Source of the DNA: Rhopalosiphum padi
Lineage: Eukaryota > Arthropoda > Insecta > Hemiptera > Aphididae
Direction of reading: 5' to 3'
Assembly: GCF_020882245.1 (NCBI RefSeq)
Contig: NC_083597.1
Location: 72,022,152 to 72,086,151 of the forward strand
DNA length: 64,000 bases
Shown: one piece after another, positions 49,451 through 61,499 of the stretch
How positions within the stretch are numbered: position 1 is the stretch's first letter
Layout: each line of letters starts with the position of its first letter
Program-made: the position numbers and the translations under genes
Notes under the pieces: generated by a model
Databases searched by the model: none
What the model was told of the DNA's origin: nothing
What the model saw: the letters and a program-made list of their open reading frames with translations, nothing else

Positions 49451-50715
49451 TCGCTCGTCCATATATCAAGGTGACATACAAATCAACAAAAACAATTGTT
49501 GAGTTACTAAGCTGAATTACACAAATTTATTTCATGACAGTAGCTTAGTCATTAGTCAATGATATTTTGCTATGTTATCATTCAGTTTGTGATTTATTTA
49601 TTTGGAAAAAATGCCATCAGTAAAGCTTCAAAATATTGGTCAGTGTACATGCAAAGCAAGACAACTACAATATTGTCGAGTCAATGAGATTAATGAAGAG
49701 TTTAGTCAATGTTTTTAGCAAAATCAAATTTTTTGAGCGCAATCCAAAGCAATGTCACTATGTCAGTATGTTTGTAGCTTATATAGACTTATAAACTACT
49801 CTATAATTTCTCCCAATTTCAAAATTTTTTCTTAAAGATATCAAAAAAGTTATAGCTTGAATCATGTTCGAATATATACCTAGATATAACCCGAAATAGG
49901 GAGATCGCCCATCTCAATTGAAGAAGTTCACAAAGCAATACACTTAATACATCAAAATATCATTCTATATTATACTTGGTGATTTTTTATTGGAATAAGT
50001 TAGGTTATATAGCTATTATTTTATATTTATTAGGTATTAGGTATTTAAGAAGTAAAAATAATTTATTATAACTTATAATTATATAAAATAGGTACCTTAA
50101 AATTTAAAAAAATAAATATGTCCATAATTAAAATCAAAATTCAAAATTAATAATTTGTTTATAGAGGAAAATATATTAGATTAGGTTAATATCTATAATG
50201 ATTTTTGAAAATGGATTGTTTATTAAGTTTTATTGCTAAAAAATTCAGTAAATCTAGATAATGTCAAACTATATTTCTCTACTTTTTGTTTCGCCACTTT
50301 TCCGATCTTCAAAGATATTAATTTGTTTCATGAATCTGTGTTTCAGTGGTTGGGTCCACAAAATTATAACTATGATTAATTTTAGTAATTAAAACCTAAC
50401 CTACAATATAACTTGATAATATACTGTTGCCAGTTGGTTAAATAAAATTGTCAATCTATTAATTTACATTACTGCGTTGTAATTTGTATCATCGTGATAT
50501 ACAATTTACAATCCAAATATTTTTTTTAATAAATTATTTTTACTTTATAAATACCTAATAAACATAAAAAAATCATAAGATAAATAAAACTAAATGTTAA
50601 TTACATATCAAAAATATAATACGAATACTTTTATACGTTTTTGTTTAAGAATTGTGGTAGACAAAATAACCCAGAATACAATTCTATAGTATTTAAATTA
50701 TAACTTTTTGTATTA

Positions 50716-50814
50716 CAATGGATTCCGCTTATGTGGGCACGTTGGAACCAACCCTGTTTGCCCACATTAAGCCGTTTAGTCATAAAACCTGAATACATTA
50801 GGCGGAATCCACTG
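50716..50814. mobile_element. 99-bp pogo/Tigger-like MITE
   Basis: It starts CAATGGATTCCGCTTA and ends TAGGCGGAATCCACTG, inverted termini of about 16 bp with two mismatches, flanked by TA (50714-50715 and 50815-50816). ATGTGGGCA and TGCCCACAT give a second internal inverted pair. TA duplication with CA(G/A)TGGA ends fits the pogo/Tigger branch of Tc1-mariner. Confidence 0.75.
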
Positions 50815-53800
50815 TAGTACTAATGTCCCATAAAATATAACAAACTAGAACTTACTCAATGACATAGGTACAAATAAAAGCTGTGAATTGACTTGTAAAA
50901 CTACTCAGGTGTTTTAATATGAAACTTAATTGAATACTGACACCATAATTCAAACTGTGTCTTCAAATTGTATTCCAGTTAACCTACTCACTGATTAATA
51001 AAAAATTAGTATCGTGACTTATTACTCTGACAAAATAAAAACATTTTTTTCAATTTCAATACCTGAATAACAATGAATGCAGGTCAACAGGAAATAAAAA
51101 TGCCTTTTTTTTTTTAATATGTCTCAATCTGTTGAGTCATCATGTAAGAGTAGGTGTAAGTAATGGTACATAAAAGGGCAGGTGACTACCAGACAATGGA
51201 TTTAGTTAATATTTATACGATTAAGTAAAAAAAAATTTAGATTAAAAGGCTATGGGTTGGTGATCAAATGGTATAGTTTGTGTCAGATAGTCAGGTCTAA
51301 AAATTATATAGCACCCCAATGGGTGTAAATAATAGTAATTACTAATTAATATATATGCAGAATAGGAAAAAAAAAGAATTATGAATATACTTATAAAAGT
51401 TTATGATTGCTGGTCAAATCAGTAGGTCATGGTATCATGCAACACAGATTGACAGATCTCTCGCGGATTATTGTACCTAAAATTGTTTAAAATTCTATTA
51501 TAAATTATAATATTGCCGACACTAAAGTAGCACATTTATCAGTGCAAAACTATTGTTTTGATATACTAATATTTTAGCATATCAAAATATTGGTTATAAT
51601 TTAATTTATAGTAAAGAGATTAAATGGTTTAATTTTGTAAGTTTATGACCAATATTTTAGAACAAAAATAGACAATTGATCGCGATTTGTATTTCGAAAA
51701 AAAAAACACATGGCAAGTAAGTTACACAGTTATAATATGCTAATTATAAAATATTATTGTACCTGTTATTTTTTTTTTTTGTTGGACAAATTCAATGATG
51801 AATAGAATGAAAAATTGCACTCGTCAACTCACCAGATAGTAGATAGTAGAGAACAAAATACGACGCTTTGGAATCTGGAACGAACACAAATTGATTTGTT
51901 GAGATATCATTGATATCAATAAACTATAAACTTACTATAAATTATTGTTCGAGACATACCATACGAATCGTATGTTTATTATTATTATTATTATCTAATA
52001 TATTTTGTATAATTTGTATTTTGTATACACAACAAAAAAATAAATAAATAGTAAATAGTAAATACACAAGTGCTACAAGTAGAAACTTCTCCAATCTCCA
52101 GTAAGGTTCTCCGCGTCCAATATGGAGGAGACGTATAATCAGCATATCGAATTTGTAACAGCTGATATTATACTCTAAGCTTCTATGCATCTTTTCTTCT
52201 GACCCAAGGGGACATATTATAATCTATTATACGTATGGTGACCAGATATAAAAATTTTAAAAAAAATTATGTTTTTTTTGGTAAAAATACCATGTGTAAA
52301 AGTGGAATAAATAAATACAAAACTTTGTTAATATGTAGGAAACATATTAACAGATAACAAATTAAATTAACTATGCTGTCATCCATATTAGATTGCATTA
52401 GCTTGAACCATAAAATTAAAATGAATACCAAATTACAAAAATCATAAACATGTATTAGCCTATAATATTTTCAAAAAATAGTACAATTGTATGTACTTAA
52501 CACTATTGTTAAGGACACTAGGACATGCATAAAAAAAAGTACTGTCCTACGAAAAATAGTATGTAATATGTTTAATCATGACTAGGTACCTTCAATTTGT
52601 TAAAGAATTAAGAAAATAATTGAAATAAATATAAATTAGGAATTATAAACGAAAATAGTCATAATTACAAGTCCATCATATGTAAAAATGAAATGTTTTG
52701 CCCTTCGGTGGTGAGGGGGTAACGTCAATCTATCTCAGTGGTCACTTGTCAATCGACTCAATCGTATTCATATATTCATGTGCGGTGAAGTTCTATGGTT
52801 CTAGATAGCTACTTGCTAGTACAAATTGAGTACATTCTTGTACGCGACAAAACAAATTTATTAATTTGATTGTTGTATTTTGAACAGCGTTTTACCCACA
52901 TTACCCACATTAAATGTCGTATGTGAACCACCAAAAAAATTAATAATTTGGGAGTCAGGATTTAGCTGGCACTCTAGTAGTTTTCTATAAAAAAATATTT
53001 TGTTTCTTTCAAAAATACTTTGGAATCTTTGGATACTTAATCTACACCAGTATATTTTACTATTGTTATTATTACCTAAACTAAAAGTTTCATTCTTTAA
53101 AATCTGAATCGAGATTAATTTTTATTCTAGTACATTAGACTATTTGTAAGTTGTAACAATTATTGAAGGCAGAATATTTTTAAGCAATATAATGGATGTT
53201 TTATTTATATTATTTTAAAAAATTTTGAAGAATCTACAGGCCAAAATAAAAATAAGGTGTGGTGCTATTATCGAAAAAAAGATTAACTGCAACTGCAAAT
53301 CATTTTAGCATAAACAAATCTTTCTTTAAATTACTAAATAATAATACTAATTTAAGAGGGGTTTTATAAATAACATTTGGACACTAAAGTTTTGAAACAA
53401 GAATAAAATGTAGTACAGACGTCAGACTGGATTGTTGTAATCTATCACCCTTGGCACACACCAGACATAAATAAATGGGCTGATAGTGATAACAAAAAGA
53501 TAGGTCTAAGGGTCAACATTGTTAGAAAAAGATAGCATACAACGTAGGACTATTGATAACCATTAATAGCGAGATATGGAGAAAGAAGTTCAACATATTT
53601 AGCAAAAGATTACATAGTTTTTATAATTTACCTATAGTCAAAGTATAGGAAGAACTATAAAGAAAAGAGATACAAGAACAAGAAATTAAGATGACAATTA
53701 TTCAGAGTTCTTGATATATGAATTTCTTTATTCTTCTTTTTACTTTTATTTTTATTTTTCTTTGAGTTAAATACTAGAATGCTCTTAAAAAATGCAAAAG

Positions 53801-53894
53801 CATAACCTATATTATTTTTTGTTTGTAAAAATGAAAAAAAAAATTAACAAAATATGATTGCAAAATTTAAAAATAAGAACAGTTAAAACAATAA

Positions 53895-56800
53895 TTATTT
53901 CTTCTTATTTCTTTTGTTTTGAAATCTATCCAATACACCAAAACGTTTTGACAATGTTGATTTTCCATCATCTATCTCATCTTTAGGCCGTGCATTTAGT
54001 GCTCTAACAAATTCCTGAGAAAAAAAATAATCTTGTTTTAATAAAAATCTAAATCCGTGAACCAAAATTAAATATTACCTTTGTTTTTTCTTCTAATATT
54101 TTTTCTTTTATTTTTGAAGGGTTAGCTAGGGTTTTTTTCTTGATTTTATTCCTTACTTTGATATTTACTTTTAATGGTTTTACAGTCTATATAAATATAA
54201 AATTAATAAGTAAATCATGTTGATATGAAATATTGAGTTTTGATTTACAACAAATTATAACTTTTACTCTAATAGTTAATAGTTTTACTTACTTGTAGTG
54301 AATTCCTAGCTGTTAGTTTAGTCTGGAACGTATCTATGTCAACTTCATCTACAGTAGATTCTAATGTTATCATTTCAGCTGGGATCTAAAGTAAAAGTAA
54401 TATAATTTTAACAAAATTGAAAATGAAGAATTTAAGTTACAACTCTACCTTTTCTAAAAGCATTTTCACTTCAGCTTCTTTACGCTGCTTCTTTGTTTGG
54501 AATGGATTCCTCTCCAATGCATCAAAATTAGGTTCACCAGATCCTTATAATTAATTGTTAAAAATTAATAATATACACTTAGTTACGTGTTCAATAAGCA
54601 TGGTCGCTATTTAATCCTTATAAATAATTCTAACCTGGTACTAATAAGCTTGAAAAACCATTATCATGTCCGGCTCCAAGGACATCTTCAAATGGACAAA
54701 AAGCTAAATTATTTATTGTTCTAGCGATATTATGTCTGAGATAAGCGTGCTGTATAGTTTTAGAACAACATTCTTCATATACCTAGATTATAAGTTTATC
54801 AATTCAATTATTATGAATGTCAAAACAGTTAAAAGAGTATCATACTTACATCAACAACATTATTGATAGCTACTGCTAAACATCCAGTTTGACTGAATAC
54901 CATACTTCTTGGACTAGTCCTAACTTTGTAATCTTGTAATGGTCCTTTTAATCTGCGTATATCCCAAACTTTAATACTCCTATCCATTCCAGATGTAGCC
55001 ATATACCTATATCGATAAAATTAATTTCAAACTATAAATAACTGTAGTGAAATATAATCAGGCTATTTTTACATTCCGTTAGAATTTATAGCAAGTGATG
55101 TAATCATGTTTCCATGACAAAGTATTTTAGCGACAGGTTCCCGAAGATTAGGACTCCACATTGACACAACACCTAAAATTAAACAAGGTTAGGTATTATT
55201 TAATGATATTCAGTTAAAAAAAAGTTAATAATGACCTTTTGTATGTCCTAAACAGATCAATGCATTATTTGGATTTTGAGTCATGAGGCTCAATCGACCC
55301 ATTTTCGCATTAAATTGTGTTATTATTTTTCCCATTGATACATCTAACCAGGATAAAAATCCTTCTTCACTCTATAAAATATAAATGGAAATTAAATCTA
55401 TTATGATAATAATATTAAATAGTTATTGTGCAAAGTAATGTAAAACTTACAGCAGTACTTAAAAGAAAATGATATGGAAGAAATTCCTGGTGTAGAACAT
55501 TGTTTAAATTCTTCAAGCAATGTACTTCTACACCTTGATTGTCATATATATAAACCCACTTTTTTTGTGCAACCGAAAAAAGATTTTCATTGTGAAGCCA
55601 TCTGTTAATAAATAATTAAGACATGTGGTTACTTATGAGTTATGATAATAATATTATTTTGATGAATGTCCTTAGCTCACACATAATTGTTGTTTCTGTC
55701 TTACTTATGTAGGATAAAGCATATTTGAATTCAGAAAAATCCATCCATTTCATGTTATTAGCTTTAATATTACAGTCTATTTTTTTATTATTAAATTTAA
55801 AGGTAAAAATATTATCTAGAACATCTCATAGACTTTTATTGATATTTTAATTTATTTTTAAGTTATAGCTAGCAAAATATTACATTACTACAGTAGAACC
55901 TCGATTAATCATGCTCACTCTTCTGAAAATTTAAAAATAAGTATGGACTGTAGATATATTAAATTTAGTTATAATCAAACATTTTATATTAGATAATACA
56001 CAATATCGACAAACGTATTAATGACATTTTTTGACGATAACAATATGAAGATAAGCAATATGGTACATCGATTATTTTATTTATCGAATCACCTTCAAAT
56101 TGCTTTATTATAAAATTGTATGTATTTATAACAATAATTAAATAAAAATTTTCAAAATTTCATTATTATAAAAAGTCTTGATTAACCGTGGTTTTCATTT
56201 ATCTGTATGACCCCCTCCCCACCATTACCACGGATAATCGAGGTTCCACTGTACTTTACAACTCACCAAACATGCTTAAGATAATATTCTTACATCTAAA
56301 TTTTATAATAGGTTATAAGTTCTAATATTAAAACTAAGAAAACAAAATGTATATGTTATACATTAGTAAAACACATGAAAGGTAAGGCATTTTCTTATCA
56401 GTGATAATTTAAAATAGTTTTTTAAAAATGTTTACAGTTACTATTGGCTTACTTGACATCATATACTTCTTCCATAACATTTATTTCACACATCAAATGT
56501 TTTGTAATCCAATCCATAGCAGCAACATGGCCTTTTCGTCCTCCAATTAATAACTGCCGACCATTTAATGAGTAGTCAATACTAAAACAATAAATACATT
56601 TTAATTTTATATTTATATATTCAAAGGCATACTATAAACTTACTCGTACGGACCAAAATCAAGTTGTAAATCAAAATGTTTTTTAGCACTAGTCACATCG
56701 ACTGAATTTGATAGCTGTGTTTGAGTAATTTTTGTTGTTTTCTCTCCAGGTTCAGCAATGATATAACTTTAAAGAATAACCAATAATTTAATTTATAATA

Positions 56801-56992
56801 ATTAGGTATGTTGAATTGATTTAATCAAATCAAAACAGAAACAATTAATGATAAAATGTTCAAATGTATAAATAATTATGAAGTGTAATACCCAGAATTT
56901 TCAGGTAACAATACATTTGCTGCTTCTGATATTTTAGCTGCTAATTTGTTTTTGGTTTCATTGATTATTCGATTTTGGTGAACTTTCCCCAT
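53895..56992 (-). CDS. WDR46: WD repeat protein 46 (UTP7/BING4), ribosome biogenesis
   Basis: This is the UTP7/BING4 family, a nucleolar WD40 protein of the small-subunit processome needed for 18S rRNA maturation. Twelve coding exons on - join in phase: 56992-56892, 56766-56644, 56581-56453, 55601-55451, 55371-55236, 55172-55073, 55006-54850, 54782-54635, 54543-54449, 54385-54293, 54186-54079 and 54014-53895. They encode 486 aa from the ATG at 56992. Family blocks are AKKHFDLQLDFGPYDIDYS, LLIGGRKGHVAAMDW, LMCEINVMEEVYDVKWLHNE, MYMATSGMDRSIKVWDIRRL, the hallmark FCPFEDVLGAGHDNG and VPGSGEPNFDALERNPF, then a basic tail RFGVLDRFQNKRNKKK. Human WDR46 is about 610 aa. The ATG directly follows an acceptor (TTTTTTTAG), so an upstream exon, coding or not, must exist. 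A pogo-like MITE sits in the third listed intron. Confidence 0.95.
55891..56251. mobile_element. 361-bp pogo/Tigger-like MITE in a WDR46 intron
   Basis: The element starts CAGTAGAACCTCGATTAATC and ends with the inverse GATAATCGAGGTTCCACTG, near-perfect inverted termini of about 19 bp. TA flanks both ends (55889-55890 and 56252-56253). The CAGT(A/G)GAACCTCGATTAA terminus is typical of pogo/Tigger elements. There is no transposase. It lies in the 851-bp intron between WDR46 exons 3 and 4 and may explain why that intron is much longer than its neighbours. Confidence 0.88.
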
Positions 56993-58111
56993 CTAAAAAA
57001 AAGTTAAATAATTAATTACCTAAAATAATTAAAATGCTAAAAATAAATAAAAAATTATACACAAAATAATCTGAATGATTATTGTTTTTGGAAAATAAAT
57101 TTATTTTTGAAACATTTTATTTGATCCTAAACTAAATAGTTATCTAAGCCTATACTGGCTATACTTTAGTCTTACCTTAAAAATTGAACTGAATTCTATT
57201 GTTAAAAATCACATAGATAATTAATTAAAAGAAAGGGCCATTAACACATCGGATGTAAATACATTTCTAAATAGGAGTAGACTGAGTAGAGGAATAAACA
57301 ATATGAGTAGTAAAGTAGTAAACACAGCTTAAGTTATGTTAAATCGTGGTAGTAAGAGACAACAGTCGACAGTTACTCGTTACTCTTATACACAGTCTAA
57401 GACCGTGCTCTTATATGTTACAGAATGCCGCATGGTGAATCCGTAGTGTAATCTCAAATAATTATCAGCTATTATTTATCATTGATACAATTAATATCCA
57501 TATCATGGAAGAAAAATATTATATTTGACTTAAAAACACGGATATAGATACTAGTATCAGTAAAATAAATAAAATACCATATTATCATTGACCGCCAAAT
57601 TTAATTATGATAAATTTAAATTTTTGTTTTTTCGTTTATTATCGCAATTATTGGATTATAATTATAAATATGTATAATGTATAGTATAACATATTGCTCA
57701 TAGTGACATAGTGCATGTAAAATGGCACGAGTCAGGAGCGCTTAATTAATCAAATTTAATTTTAAAACTACATAAGTATTATTAAGTAGAATACTATAAT
57801 GTAAGTACAGACTGTAATGCCATTGTATAGTTGTCTTCTAATTTCTTTTAAAGTTTTAGAATTTATTGCATGAAATTAAAATTCTTAAGTATAAAAAAAA
57901 ATTATAATTACTGAATAACAAGTTGTCAACTTATAATTTTTATGCTATATTCTTGCAGCATTTTATCAGTATTCAGTATTATAGATAATTTACTATACAA
58001 TTATATAGTTTATACTTCGAAATGGTTTTTTATCCTAATTGAATTCCCCAATTTTTTTTTTTTTTTTATTAGAAGGTGGGTCAGATACTGTCATTGTATG
58101 AAGGCACCACC
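56993..58111. promoter_or_regulatory. Upstream region of WDR46
   Basis: This should hold the missing first exon and promoter of WDR46. The slightly richer patch at about 57240-57460 is the likeliest site. I could not identify a donor or N-terminal coding exon with confidence. Confidence 0.3.
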
Positions 58112-58279
58112 ATAGGCGCAACTAGAGCTCTATTTCTGGGTAGACTAAATTGATATTAGCTACACGTGGGGGCTCTGCCCCTACACCGCTAGTATTAATA
58201 ACATATAAAACTGGGTGAGCTACAGACAAAATTGCAGAGTGGGCTAAGCTCAACAAAGATCTTCCCTAGTTGCGCCTAT
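58112..58279. mobile_element. 168-bp inverted-repeat element with 9-bp target duplication
   Basis: The element starts ATAGGCGCAACTAG and ends CTAGTTGCGCCTAT, 14-bp perfect inverted termini. It is flanked by perfect 9-bp direct repeats GGCACCACC (58103-58111 and 58280-58288). A 9-bp duplication is usual for Mutator-like elements; hAT elements give 8 bp. The interior is non-coding, with a G+C-rich stretch (GGGGGCTCTGCCCCTACACC). The intact ends suggest recent activity. Confidence 0.88.
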
Positions 58280-58596
58280 GGCACCACCAAATCTAAATAC
58301 GGCTTAACTAATTTAATTTAATATATATCATGTATATATAATATATAATAATTTAAATAGATAGTGCATATTTAATATATAAAATTAAATTTATAGTCTA
58401 TACTTTGTCCAGCGAGAAAACGCTATAGGTATAATTGATAGTAGCTTTTTTGAAAAATTCGTTAACTGTTTTTAATTTTAGATCACCATGGGTCCTTACA
58501 TTTGAATGCCTTAGCCCCTAAGGCTATACTGGCCAAATAAATTATCATTGATTTGTATAGATATAAGTATTTTTTTACTAAGACTCATACTCATAG

Positions 58597-59990
58597 TTGA
58601 TAGTTTCTGTATCTTGTTCTTTATTAGTTAAAGAAGATGCTGAATATTCTTATAGGTATGTCGTATGTCTATATATTGTCTATACTTGGAGACAGGAGTC
58701 ATCAATTAATATTTTTGAAGGGCCACATTAGGAGTCTGAAAATTTTTCGCGGGCCATCAAAATTCTAAGTACATTTTTACATTATTTAAAAACCAATAAT
58801 ATTTAACAAAATTAATAATTTACAACAATAACACATATTATAATGTTGTAATATTTATTATATTTGTTCTTTGTCTGTATAGGCCGGATAAAATTTGTTC
58901 GCGGGCTGCCATTTGGTGCATGCCCAACTTTTTTCTGCTTGCAAGCCACAATTGAAATTTATATTTATACTGCGGGCCGTATATAATTTACGGTTTTATT
59001 TTGTTAATTTTGATAAATTATACAATACATATTATAATATTATTGTTATTCACTTATCGAATTTATGACTAATCATGTGAAATGTGTGTTTAAAGTGCCT
59101 ACTGAATATTTCCACGCTAGTCGCTAGTTTGTTTTTATCATTAGAAACTGCAGGTTCACATTTCTTGTTTGCAAAAAAAAAAAATAATAATTACATTTTA
59201 ATTATTTAAACGTCTTAAAATAAAAAGCGCAAAATTGATACTGAATGTCGTGTTTTCATTGTTTTCAATGATGATTAAAAAAATTGTAAGATGTTTTGTA
59301 ATTTTTAAAAGCTTATTAAAATAAAATTTTTATTTTTATTTATACCTATAAAAATTTCTTATTTTTATAAAATGGTCATGGGCCGGTTTGTATACTTTTT
59401 CGGGTCTATACTATTCATTAATAATTTCTCTTCTATTTCAAGGACTTTATCTTTAAGTTAAGTTCTAAATATTTTATTTGAATATCTTGCAATTCCTGTT
59501 TTCAATTGTTAAATATTTAATTTTTGATATTAGCCCACAATTTTTTTATTCAAGTAATCTTAACCTATGTTAGTTTACTTAGTTTTTTTTTCTTTTTTTT
59601 TGGGGGGGGCATAAATATTTTCTTCAACATCTTTCCTTTATTAGAATGTTTATAAAGTGTTTTGTATAAATTAATAATAGTAACTAGTAAGTACTAAGAA
59701 GACTTTAATGATACGAATTTAAATTTGATTATTATATACAGTGCATTTTTAAACTAATAAATTAGGTGATATTTATGTCACCTAGTTGACTTTATTTATA
59801 AAAACTAGGCGAGCATGAAATAATTCTATAATTGACTATTTATTTTGAGAATTTTTTTTTTTAAATTCTTTAAAAATTGGACTGTATTATTGTAACTTAT
59901 AAGCTAGTGTTAAATGTTAATTGATAGATTAGGTACTGACATTTTGAGTTGCTGCAATGAGTATATAGTATAATGCTCTGGGTACATTTA
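58597..59990 (-). pseudogene. Broken second copy of the 248-aa gene
   Basis: Several blocks match the gene at 47419-48165 in the same order. Near 58621, TTAGTTAAAGAAGATGCTGA parallels TTAGCTAAAGAAAATGCTGA. At about 59417-59505, ATTAATAATTTCTCT, TTTCAAGGACTTTATCTTTA and TATTTGAATATCTTGCAATT parallel the coiled-coil part. At about 59623-59650, CATCTTTCCTTTATT parallels the basic segment. Near 59945, TTTTGAGTTGCTG and CTCTGGGTA parallel the Asn-rich part. The copy carries indels, frame breaks and a 718-bp insertion (58686-59403). It is clearly non-functional. Whether it arose by DNA or RNA duplication cannot be told, since the parent has no intron. Confidence 0.8.
58686..59403. mobile_element. 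718-bp insertion inside the pseudogene, hAT-like
   Basis: The pseudogene sequence is interrupted here, and GTCTATAC stands on both sides (58678-58685 and 59404-59411), an 8-bp target duplication. Inside are repeated 'gggcc' blocks (AGGGCCACATTAGG near 58720, CGCGGGCCATC near 58749, GCGGGCTGCC near 58902, GCGGGCCGT near 58971, TGGGCCGG near 59389), a texture common at hAT termini. The inverted ends are poorly preserved. No transposase is seen. Confidence 0.6.
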
Positions 59991-60050
59991 TAAATTATCA
60001 GAATTTCACTTATTAATTATAATTATCAATAAATATTTCATTAAGATTTT

Positions 60051-60074
60051 GGAGTGACAATTAGTTGTCACTCC
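60051..60074. repeat. Perfect 10-bp stem hairpin
   Basis: GGAGTGACAA and TTGTCACTCC flank a 4-base loop (TTAG). It may be a MITE relic end or a small structured element. No other evidence of function. Confidence 0.7.
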
Positions 60075-60230
60075 ATTATTTACCGTGGTAAAAATTTCTT
60101 CTGAATTGCGTCCCACGTTATTTTTTTAAGCAAATTATTTTGTTGGATTACATCGTAAGATTATGCGTTTATACGTTTGCTTTCGAATTTTATTTTATTT
60201 CGCAGTTTACAAACAAATTTACATTTAAAA

Positions 60231-60452
60231 TGGAATTAGTTAATTCGAACAAAAAATACCCTTTGCAGGTTGTATGTATGGGATTTTTGTTTAATTCTCA
60301 CAAAGAACGCTCTAATCTTATTCGTTAGAGGTGTTCAAAAAACAGCTTTATGAAGTGTCCATGTTTCAGTTTTTAAATACTAATTTAAACATTACTCATC
60401 CTGATTTCTGCGTTAGATTTTTTAACAGCCGTAAGTCTGCAGAACATTCATG
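60231..60452 (+). pseudogene. Degraded FLYWCH-type zinc-finger fragment
   Basis: From the ATG at 60231 the frame reads MELVNSNKKYPLQVVCMGFL, then FNSHKERSN. A stop and a frame shift precede RCSKNSFMKCPCF, then NTNLNITHPDFCVRFFNSRK. The order (Gly-x-Leu-Phe, later Arg-Cys and Cys, then Thr-His-Pro) resembles FLYWCH zinc fingers, which in aphids occur in many Mutator-like transposon genes. The central Tyr-Trp is lost at the stop. It is probably a transposon-derived relic. Confidence 0.5.
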
Positions 60453-60779
60453 AAATAAGAAAGAGGCGTGATTAAAATATTTTATTGTAAATTTGTAAAT
60501 TGTATTATTTTAATAATTAATATCTATAGCCGTGATGTAGCCTTCTCGGTTCCATGGCTGCTTATATTAATATTTAATAGGTAATACTAAACTTATATTA
60601 AAATGTTAAACGAAAAGTAAAAATTTAAATCCATAATAATTAAATTCAGAGGTCAATGATTATGTAATTTGTTGTTTATTCCAAGTCCAACAGATATTTT
60701 TTTTTCTATGATATATTGATATAAACTGTTTTTATTCTTACTCGATGCCGCCTAATATCATTAAAATATTATGTACCTG

Positions 60780-61003
60780 AAATCTGAATTTTAATTTGAA
60801 ATTTTCAAGCATCCAGTTCTCTAGACGTTCTAGTCTAGTCTTAATCTTTTATCTGTGGTTCTAGTAGTCTAGTGTCTAGTTATTAGATCTAATTGTTGAA
60901 TTTTTCCGAATACAACGTCAGTGCCAATCCGCCGAGTATATTGTAAAAAAAAGTATATTTTTACTATATTATTTCGTGAGTTTTAGAATGCCAGTTGTGC
61001 AAA
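60780..61003 (+). promoter_or_regulatory. 5' region of the PSMG3-GPN2 unit with an overlapping uORF
   Basis: This is the presumed promoter and leader. An upstream ATG at 60988 opens an 8-codon frame (MPVVQNEF) that stops at 61014, overlapping the PSMG3 start (61004) in another frame. If transcription begins before 60988, this short frame could lower PSMG3 translation. No core promoter motif was identified. Confidence 0.35.
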
Positions 61004-61481
61004 ATGAATTTTAAAACTGTAGCAGCTCTACTGGATGGTGTGCACACAGATTTTGTGGTGTCGGTTTTCGAGTAATATTTGATTCGTGATTTACATTTGA
61101 CGATAAAATTGAGCACATGCTAACTCTCTGTATAATTCACAGGGACACTATTTTTATTGCGATTACTCAAAATTCAAAACTAGGAACATTGTATTTAGTC
61201 AAGCCAGATTGTTATTCATCGGAAGATCAAGGATACGACATTAAGTAAGATTTTAAGTTTTAAATTTCAAAAATTATCTATATTTAATCTTAATTCTTAA
61301 ATAATTTTTTGTGTATGTTAGAGTGCTATTTGGCCGAGACGACGATACACAAACTTCAAGTATTGTTAGTTTAATGCGAGGATTAAACGTCGATTGCAAA
61401 ACAATTATTTCTCTTATGATAAATAATAATAACTTCAGAACTTTAAGAGCTATACAACAAGTCTTATCCCATCTGATGTAA
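61004..61481 (+). CDS. PSMG3: Proteasome assembly chaperone 3
   Basis: The family member is a small chaperone that pairs with PSMG4 in assembling the alpha ring of the 20S proteasome. Three exons join in phase, 61004-61071, 61143-61244 and 61322-61481, giving 109 aa against 122 in human. The order fits the family: a short N-terminal strand (TDFVVSVFED), TIFIAITQNSKLGTLYLVKP (compare the human VVVTQFGKMGTLV block), YDIKVLFGRDD (compare TTKVLLGQDEP), then TIISLMI and a C-terminal helix TLRAIQQVLSHLM. Similarity is clear in pattern but modest in identity. The introns are 71 and 77 nt. The TAA at 61479-61481 is only 18 nt before the GPN2 ATG, in the same frame, so the two are probably co-transcribed. 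Confidence 0.82.
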
Positions 61482-61499
61482 AGAGTTAACTTACCAAAC

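Larger units (their letters stand above)
48166..53894. other. Intergenic region with scattered repeat relics
   Basis: No supported gene. The stretch contains a Helitron-like scrap (about 49281-49450) and a 99-bp pogo-like MITE (50716-50814). A region near 53400-53700 has a retroelement-like texture, but no motif could be named. The probable WDR46 poly(A) hexamer (AATAAA on -, 53732-53727) lies about 165 nt past its stop. Confidence 0.45.
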
